A DNA stretch of 20,261 nucleotides from a virus. The stretch covers positions 1-20,261 of IMG/VR virus record IMGVR_UViG_3300007276_000412. One strand, written 5' to 3'. A model generated the notes under the pieces. The model was given only the letters and a program-made list of their open reading frames with translations. It did no database searches and was not told the DNA's origin. Shown here piece after piece: positions 18,101-20,261 of this stretch (within the stretch, counting starts at the first letter, position 1; each line of letters begins with the position of its first letter). The translations under genes and the position numbers were made by a program.

Positions 18101-18455
18101 AAAAAAGACTTTGTCGGGAATTGCTGGCTCAGTACCTTTCGGAAGAGACCTTGTTCAAGGAGCGTTGGGAGATTACGGTTATAGTATGTCTCCAACAGCT
18201 ATGTTTGGTGAGGCTGTTGCAGAAAGCTACATTACTGTTGCTGACAAATTGGACTATTACTTTAATGATGAAACTAAGGAAGAGCCTCCAGAGTTAAAAG
18301 ACATTAAACCGCTGGTTCTGACAATGAGCATTTTATTCAAGTTCCCCGGCATACAAGCTAATCGTACTCTTAGTGGTCTCTTTGCTTTAATGGAAGGCGA
18401 AGAGGATGCAGACTTTTTCGATCTAGCTACTGGATACAAAAAGAAGAAAGAATAG
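9195..18455 (+). CDS. Giant polyvalent internal virion protein with zincin metallopeptidase domain (T7 gp16 position)
   Basis: One uninterrupted 3086-codon frame, about 340 kDa, in the slot of T7 gp16 but more than twice its size (1318 aa). Parts in order: N-terminal helical region with small-residue hydrophobic stretches (about 333-371 and 419-437); a segment ending HTFFYDRKTQKAVLSADEV (from 931) typical of phage polyvalent proteins; a beta-rich region (about 1104-1215) shared by such proteins; a GNAT-like segment (about 1540-1640); a poorly ordered linker (1640-1735); a zincin domain with H1795-E-S-G-H1799 and E1886; a coiled-coil (1978-2040); a basic helical region (2186-2276); and a C-terminal part with GGYFPLMYD (about 2596) and hydrophobic helices (about 2730-2960). 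I see no lytic transglycosylase motif. It probably enters the cell with the DNA. Its start shares a base with the previous stop, with AGGAG at 9180-9184. Confidence 0.8.
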   Translation: MAEEVDLLGILAKKKEKRNALAASPMSQPTGEVIPLQPKVVPSPPDPVVFGPTMKKAEELFPTVHPATQKVLSNIDLTQDMNPTDEAKFKTISEVSNIPIDLARSMHPAMVNNFMERQDTKFYLDQALETRKRMAIDAEAALVLRGEIPYLAASEQSLARLGVEIRPPYKDYVQQKDISIEEQSIMAGIGSKLADSIIRFGQVIPLEFKRENLIERAADANRTAGEVVGDWYERSTRSQKRYVPEIGEIYGLSKRLINWVTGVPEDAEKHRQEALEISRKLIPLYKSMQGGGSTYAQGFWDRVGAIDPDASELTKAQLLLETLIDMPGEATNAMVEVVAQQAVPLAAGAATTLLTKNPSLGVAVATAGGYAQERFNEYNKDLVKKFGKEASLETEAGMRAFLDDPKRQDFVKGIGEDRALIISIASLLGFKIAGARLAKGTMANVALQIPTQGFVEMLGEGGGQIYSGQGFDSIETILEGLGGGVTAPIDIIIAADTNRKERTAAKEAQAWLKSGGEISTSIKGIAPEALATASEVMAEKLKQEGVTTVYLSAAELVKFDQDLPSGETATETLGLDTEAIQEAAANGQDVEIGAEAYVRHILGKDGFEALINHTRMTMEGMTPQEAADFTASGAEGEIDAQLIQERMERQLGVTEEEGVALREDAEAITSDVRDQMSALGKDGREADLNALLTARRYVARAARATKAAGEPVSALELYMRDNVLITDETVEVQATAALAQSRAVAEAETELSKGFKDPPIPELEEAARRREAREITQAEYNKIVSRLKPVTEYRAEDLLEPATSQEMADALTENKRSRVGKGAEWLGKLVGLRLDIPAYKNNGVWVPTIHDSKGSPQAHEATAHIIGVTFTMPGDTAEKKAGRVGRGEQDKSPFAQMKGTLQSVDAATLYPQIKDLIGDPEWTQVGYDPRRHTFFYDRKTQKAVLSADEVIQVGPLVMARNVKFATRKEVFLFQPGVATSSVSAADAVFEGAVTEAKATLKKAKAKVVGQKNTLRKLKTGEVFKGKKLIRTDPLGTPEQITAAEKKLTDLEAVIPTAEEFVTEKETEALPSRQARADARAARDVFNPIPGVDTSVGGGLTERSHIHIADLEGAYVIPIFADLTATGVTFDSLDGIPIAPTSYFGGPNFSWLQQYREDGIVWAFNSEGVVTGLKNHVTNLRARMAEEGLAPRVVITVQAMSQQAHLSNSMVSGALLKTLDGMVTAKVINKKAAKAGHEIILSKANNAEEGASELATFPPLSNPAAVHKWLTKGSTFNGRKALSRAIATAEFSNIEGMFPVGRVIREAIDQDFRATQTGDTVLAFEIDPSDPDLLVNFTNPLENVRNVDVHPSYKVGMRGKLLGTMATTIPQKIMYKDAVAHRRSLGAKGEDKFLLERLPNGQTEGKPVEGQYVGPELVKEAQLVEDIGDYRVAQAYSSIFAGEWSRSDVSVTEGGVSPAEAERAIEESAGRPLLSALSRKQVEQGAKDGSLIIHQLGSERVGSAGEGGMNSFLGVASGYDYASEYEGDASVAAAYESGELTENEVALVSVVNNETAVKGLGTWMVLKGIQEGVTVLDAFDVKSDADSSGKLPKIYGTLGFQEVARIPFDAKYLTPAHVAAWEADGWTPTLGLPDIVVMKWRGSEDARTDATRNFVLKGQSGLGLGSIQGVTEHASEAGRIPELDEDGRGSDGVDGESYGQDDPRQFEDRARSVSNRGRHFIEGVLRADDVATGALKLPKERLSKIEAAYAALPTQQTTQGGVRGQFTPSSQITDQNGDPMNLIQIFEAGDRSTFLHESGHFWLEQLKSDAAEFGAEFEKDWGTVRKWWSSNTDAIRGEALDRARRAGDKEAVAFLSNISDTAIRTHINSGDLTGEGSTRYLSVAMHEQFARGTENYFKTGNAPSLALSDAFIAFAAWVRSVYNTLNRLAGRDNMDVQFSPEVTEVMDKMLASDAEIEVVSSQYQLISLFSTAEEAGMSKKEFADHNENIAKQKEAAKITQLSKRVREMERERLTWWKEEREEMRDSARYDIARTPAFRLLWATAQGGLADGSTATVSEKVNRMDREQLKVFTERDDMPSLYELPKAGGKAIYEAATKGNAGSTMSPGMTAQIFQYDTVEEMLSDLAAQPDYDTAVETEMDRRMKEKHGSIDDGAIDAAVASIHEQDGIAKTLAAELAALRTTETAIKPKFVKAYAAKKISEAKVGEANPRSYLAAEKRSAKAAGKALKKGDRAEAYKHQFQRLVNHYMAAEAQKVKSQLAKKLSYMRQFKRDRKKWPSVDADYIDAIRAKVSVHDFSARVSDKRRTATEQDAFAAFLEKAKEDDGAIFDVPEWLRKKDRLVHFRDLSVGEFNELHDAIKQLEKQGRNAKKLMLGQESLDRDVVVARMLTSLSKKPTATAVRKRGEHIAKSTTASLVAGLDAALLKVEFLLEMIDGEPLGAWHQAIYQPFAEAETLKQDLSSQVSNLIYGKISALPKAVRQGMGKRVDVGALAGTKANPDERWDRGNLIVLALNVGNDSNLSKVIRGEEKVGREINEELIDAALAQLTKEEWDFIQSLWDHADVLWPSVEKIYRKENGRVPDRVEPREVATPHGVYRGGYFPLMYDSNRSAAGKQIESMDALEAFQSENVRASVNSSMVKERIEGFSAPINFDVQKIATSFDKTIHFISHYDAVRNANRILGHPELKDMMSIKLGPKYVASLNEWVGSIASNGYDRPPVDDLEAVVGWVSRNTTTAVLGLSYTTLTAQILGYTTALDILMKDGTYIKDLPGVTKDLAMGMGQALSKEHRAAVRELSGEMRHRLNNTDRDLRAGLRVVQGQSGVQARVAEFAMLTIAAMQLYIVDFPVWTAAYNRALREEQGDVDTAVAYADRVVRQSQSGGGLKDLATVQRNKGYGKLLTMFYSFFSVVYAILRSIGHEVVLKNPTSIPRMLARIAVTITLGEIGYGLMKGEVPDLEPDDEDKDGAVKWAAKKTLSGIAGSVPFGRDLVQGALGDYGYSMSPTAMFGEAVAESYITVADKLDYYFNDETKEEPPELKDIKPLVLTMSILFKFPGIQANRTLSGLFALMEGEEDADFFDLATGYKKKKE
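13815..14114 (+). other. GNAT-like segment inside the giant protein
   Basis: Codes for about residues 1541-1640. The strand-loop-helix order VALVSVVNNETAVKGLGTWMVLKG, then VTVLDAFDV, then KIYGTLGFQEVARIPFD resembles the C-terminal half of a GNAT fold. The loop A-V-K-G-L-G stands where Q/R-x-x-G-x-G/A is expected, so activity is doubtful. The LGF-x(2)-V-A-R-I pair parallels LGYTPIERV in the separate 150-residue protein at 6108. It ends at KWRG, just where the nested ORF's ribosome site begins. Confidence 0.45.
14125..14382 (+). CDS. Candidate nested gene, 85 residues, in the +1 frame of the giant gene
   Basis: An ORF in a different frame from the giant gene, entirely inside it. A good ribosome site (GGAGAGGAAG, 14110-14119; GAGG is 8 nt from the ATG) precedes ATG 14125. 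An in-frame stop (TGA 14104-14106) bounds it upstream, and it ends with TAG 14380-14382. The product begins MPEQTPLGILYSRASRVLG, has a balanced composition with amphipathic helices (EAYKELL, KMILANLKIAHEAF) and no membrane segment or signal peptide. The overlapping giant-protein residues (1640-1735) are G/D/E/R/S-rich and look like a disordered linker between two domains, so they could tolerate a second frame. Its high third-position GC is imposed by the first codon positions of the giant gene and is not evidence in itself. I recognise no family. A chance ORF remains possible. Confidence 0.42.
   Translation: MPEQTPLGILYSRASRVLGLEAYKELLSTPPRRDVFLNSMKMDVEATGSTEKVTDKMILANLKIAHEAFPIEADISSKAFSAPTT
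14520..15040 (+). other. Zincin-like metallopeptidase domain of the giant protein
   Basis: Codes for about residues 1776-1949. STFLHESGHFWLEQL carries the H-E-x-x-H zinc site (H1795, E1796, H1799). The probable third ligand is E1886 in HEQFARGTENYF, followed by KTGNAPSLALSDAFIAFAAWVRSVY. This E-x-F-A-R plus G-x-A-P-S arrangement is the signature I know from the zincin domains of phage and conjugative polyvalent proteins. All catalytic residues are present, so the domain should be active. The target is unknown: a host protein, a peptidoglycan peptide bond, or the virion's own proteins. Confidence 0.75.
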
Positions 18456-18469
18456 CCAAAGGAGCTAAT

Positions 18470-18511
18470 ATGTTGTATACGACTAGACACAAGGCAGGAG
18501 ACGACCGATGA
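18470..18511 (+). CDS. Possible 13-codon leader ORF overlapping the tail-fibre start
   Basis: The 52-base gap between the giant gene and the fibre gene holds a strong ribosome site (AAAGGAG, 18458-18464) 5 nt before ATG 18470. The frame reads MLYTTRHKAGDDR and stops at TGA 18509-18511, overlapping the fibre ATG (18508-18510) as ATGA. The fibre's own site (GCAGGAG, 18494-18500) lies inside the micro-ORF. This is the arrangement expected for a translationally coupled leader. It is too short for composition to help, so it could be a remnant or chance. Confidence 0.35.
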   Translation: MLYTTRHKAGDDR

Positions 18512-20052
18512 CCATAGCCACAGACACCGCCCGCACTGGACCCTACTCAGGCAACGGAAGCACAGTAGCCTTTGCATATGGGTTCAAGGTAATTGATCAA
18601 GCGCACCTCGTCGTAACCTTAACGGTTACAGCTACCGGGGTTGAGACTGTGCAGACGTTAACAACGCACTACAGCGTATCTGGCGTCGGGGAAAGCTCCG
18701 GCGGAAACGTCACAATGGAGACTGCCCCTACCAGCGCCCAGACCCTCACGATTAGTAGAGCTGTTACTAAGTCTCAGACTACTGACCTTGTTAACCGAGG
18801 AGCCGTGCAGCCGGAAGTTTTAGAGACGGCCTTGGACCGTGGCGTCCAGATGGCGCAGGATTTAGATGAGCAAATGACCCGCTCTGTTAAGCTCCCTGTC
18901 TCCACTGATCTGTCATCTGTCAGCGCAACTCTATCTGCTCCTGTTGGCGGGGCTTATTTATTGTGGAACGCTACAGGGACGGCGTTGACTACGTCTACAT
19001 CTTCTGCCGCTCAATCTTTAGGCGGAGATGGCAGTGCCGCTCTCCCTTACTATTCTTATGTTTCTGATCCTAACTCAGGGTTTTATAGAATTGGTGCAGA
19101 CAATGTCGGCCTATCTTTAGGCGGCACTAAACGTGTAGATTTTGGAGCAGCTACAACAGCTTTTACTGGTCAAGTTACAGGGACAGGGTTTACGGGAACA
19201 CTAGATGGAAGCCTTGGCAGTGGCACTCCCGCTGCGGCGGTTGTTACTCAACTAACATCTGGCGGTAACATTGTTTCAGACACAGACAGCACCGATGATT
19301 TAGGCACAACATCAGTTAGATGGAGAAAGCTCTGGGTTGATGATGTACAGGCAACAACGACATTATCGGCTGATGGTTTAGTTTCTGGCGGTTCAATAGC
19401 TTTGGCTTCTGGTGCTACAATTACAGCATTTTTAGATGACGATTCAATGTCGGCAAATAGTGCAACCGCTGGAGCTACGCAACAAAGTATTAAGGCTTAT
19501 GTAGACACGCTGGTCAGCACTAACGGCGGCAACTGGAAAGCGAGTGTTCTTGTTGCAACGACTGCAAACATAACACTTTCGGGCGTACAGACTATTGACG
19601 GTGTATCGGCTGTTGTCGGCTCAAGGGTTTTGGTTAAAGACCAAAGCACAGGTAGCCAGAACGGTATCTACGTTGCTGCATCAAGCACATGGGCGAGAGC
19701 CGCTGACGCAGATGCATTTAGCGAATTAGTCTCAGCGGCGGTCTTTGTTGAGAAGGGTTCTACATTAGCGGATACCAGTTTTATTTGTACTAATGATTCT
19801 GGCGGCACATTAGGAAGCACAGCGGTTGTTTGGACGCAATTCGGTGTTGGCGGCGGTGGTGGTGGTTGGCTTGGCGAAGGAACCGACAGCCCAGAAGGTA
19901 ACAGTGGCGACATTATTCGGATTAACCAACAGACCCTTAACAACAGTGTCACGATGGTAGCCACAGACAATGGCTCTGCAACTGGGCCATTAACGATAGC
20001 CGATGGGGTCACAGTCACGATCTCCAGCGGTGCAACATTTAAGGTGCTATAA
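18508..20052 (+). CDS. Tail fibre / fibre adaptor with T7 gp17-type N-terminal domain
   Basis: A 514-residue fibre protein. Residues 1-145 match the T7 tail-fibre N-terminal type that docks on the tail (start MTIATDTARTGPYSGNGST, then FAYGFKV, TLTISRAVTKSQTTDLVNRG, ALDRGVQMAQDLDEQM). Residues 150-325 are a G/T/S-rich shaft with NSGFYRIGADNVGLSLGG and a DLGTTSVRWRKLWVDDV element common in aquatic phage fibres. Residues 343-445 form a compact domain (VATTANITLSGVQTIDG, then VLVKDQSTGSQNGIYV, WTRA-like WARAADAD, and WTQF) found in many phage tail proteins. Six glycines (448-453) then lead to a short C-terminal beta segment (GPLTIADGVTVTISSGATF). With no obvious receptor-binding tip, it may be an adaptor for the next gene's product. 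The ribosome site is GCAGGAG (18494-18500). Confidence 0.8.
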   Translation: MTIATDTARTGPYSGNGSTVAFAYGFKVIDQAHLVVTLTVTATGVETVQTLTTHYSVSGVGESSGGNVTMETAPTSAQTLTISRAVTKSQTTDLVNRGAVQPEVLETALDRGVQMAQDLDEQMTRSVKLPVSTDLSSVSATLSAPVGGAYLLWNATGTALTTSTSSAAQSLGGDGSAALPYYSYVSDPNSGFYRIGADNVGLSLGGTKRVDFGAATTAFTGQVTGTGFTGTLDGSLGSGTPAAAVVTQLTSGGNIVSDTDSTDDLGTTSVRWRKLWVDDVQATTTLSADGLVSGGSIALASGATITAFLDDDSMSANSATAGATQQSIKAYVDTLVSTNGGNWKASVLVATTANITLSGVQTIDGVSAVVGSRVLVKDQSTGSQNGIYVAASSTWARAADADAFSELVSAAVFVEKGSTLADTSFICTNDSGGTLGSTAVVWTQFGVGGGGGGWLGEGTDSPEGNSGDIIRINQQTLNNSVTMVATDNGSATGPLTIADGVTVTISSGATFKVL

Positions 20053-20261
20053 TGAGTGATTTAAAAGTAGATGGCATAACCGCTGCAACGGCTAATACGG
20101 CAGTTACGATCAAGGGCGCTGGAACTGGGAAAGTGGTTTTAGGTGATGGTGAGCTAATTTGGCCTGACGCTGACGGGAGTGCCAATCAGTATATAAAAAC
20201 AGATGGCAGTGCTAATCTTGCGTTTGCTACGTTACCTACGGCTGGATTTACGCTTGCAGCG
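20052..20261 (+). CDS. Second fibre-like gene, 5' part only
   Basis: The first 70 codons of a gene that runs off the window. It begins at ATG 20052, sharing one base with the preceding stop (TAATG), with AAGGTG at 20041-20046 as the likely ribosome site. The product opens MSDLKVDGITAATANTAVTI, then KGAGTGKVVLGDGELIWPD, and has a short repeated theme (DADGSANQYIKTDGSANLAF). This is a style I associate with the N-termini of marine phage tail and fibre proteins. It is probably a distal fibre or receptor-binding subunit that joins the 514-residue adaptor. The function is inferred from position and composition, since the informative C-terminus is outside. Confidence 0.6.
   Translation, partial: MSDLKVDGITAATANTAVTIKGAGTGKVVLGDGELIWPDADGSANQYIKTDGSANLAFATLPTAGFTLAA

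Noticed and set aside
18067-18297. A 76-codon leucine-rich + strand ORF inside the giant gene, faintly holin-like
   Set aside because: No ribosome site before its ATG. The sequence over it in the giant frame is a good polyvalent-protein C-terminus, and the leucine-rich look is a frame artefact.

Overview
The window is the late structural (virion) region of a tailed double-stranded DNA phage with podovirus architecture. Every supported gene is on the + strand and the genes are packed almost end to end. No tRNA, rRNA, CRISPR array, insertion sequence, integrase or host-type gene was seen. Family assignments come from reading the protein sequences, not from database searches. The capsid block resembles the Bordetella phage BPP-1 type (Bbp19/18/17/16 order). 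The tail and ejection block follows the T7-type order (gp11, gp12, gp13/14/15/16, gp17-like). The codon mix is moderately AT-leaning at third positions and the fibre domains resemble those of marine phages, so an aquatic proteobacterial host is plausible, but this is inference.

Layout. 1-2532, capsid block: a Bbp19-like small protein, an acidic scaffolding protein, the major capsid protein, and a small protein in the cement/decoration position. The last two are followed by strong RNA hairpins (1944-1961, 1974-2003 and 2483-2504). 2533-6108, neck and tail: a 61-aa unknown, the tail tubular A protein, and a 928-aa tail tubular B protein carrying three FCCH-like repeats. 6108-18455, ejection block: a GNAT-fold small protein, a gp14-like membrane-active protein, a gp15-like core protein, and a giant 3086-aa polyvalent protein that contains a zincin metallopeptidase domain. 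18470-20261, host recognition: a possible 13-codon leader, a 514-aa T7-type fibre/adaptor, and the start of a second fibre-like gene that runs off the window.

How it works together. Scaffold, capsid and cement proteins build the head. The tubular proteins close the head and form the tail. The ejection proteins are expected to be packaged in the head and delivered into the cell ahead of the DNA, and the fibres bind the host. Start/stop overlaps (TAATG or ATGA) at several junctions suggest translational coupling. The hairpins after the two capsid-shell genes suggest that these abundant products are set apart transcriptionally from the low-copy tail genes.

The most unusual points are these: an SD-preceded 85-codon ORF nested in another frame of the giant gene, exactly over an inter-domain linker (14125-14382); the giant protein itself, with its metallopeptidase and no visible lytic transglycosylase; and a micro-ORF whose stop overlaps the fibre start (18470-18511). 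No complete unknown defence or retroelement system is visible. If this phage has a BPP-1-like diversity-generating retroelement, it would lie downstream of the window.
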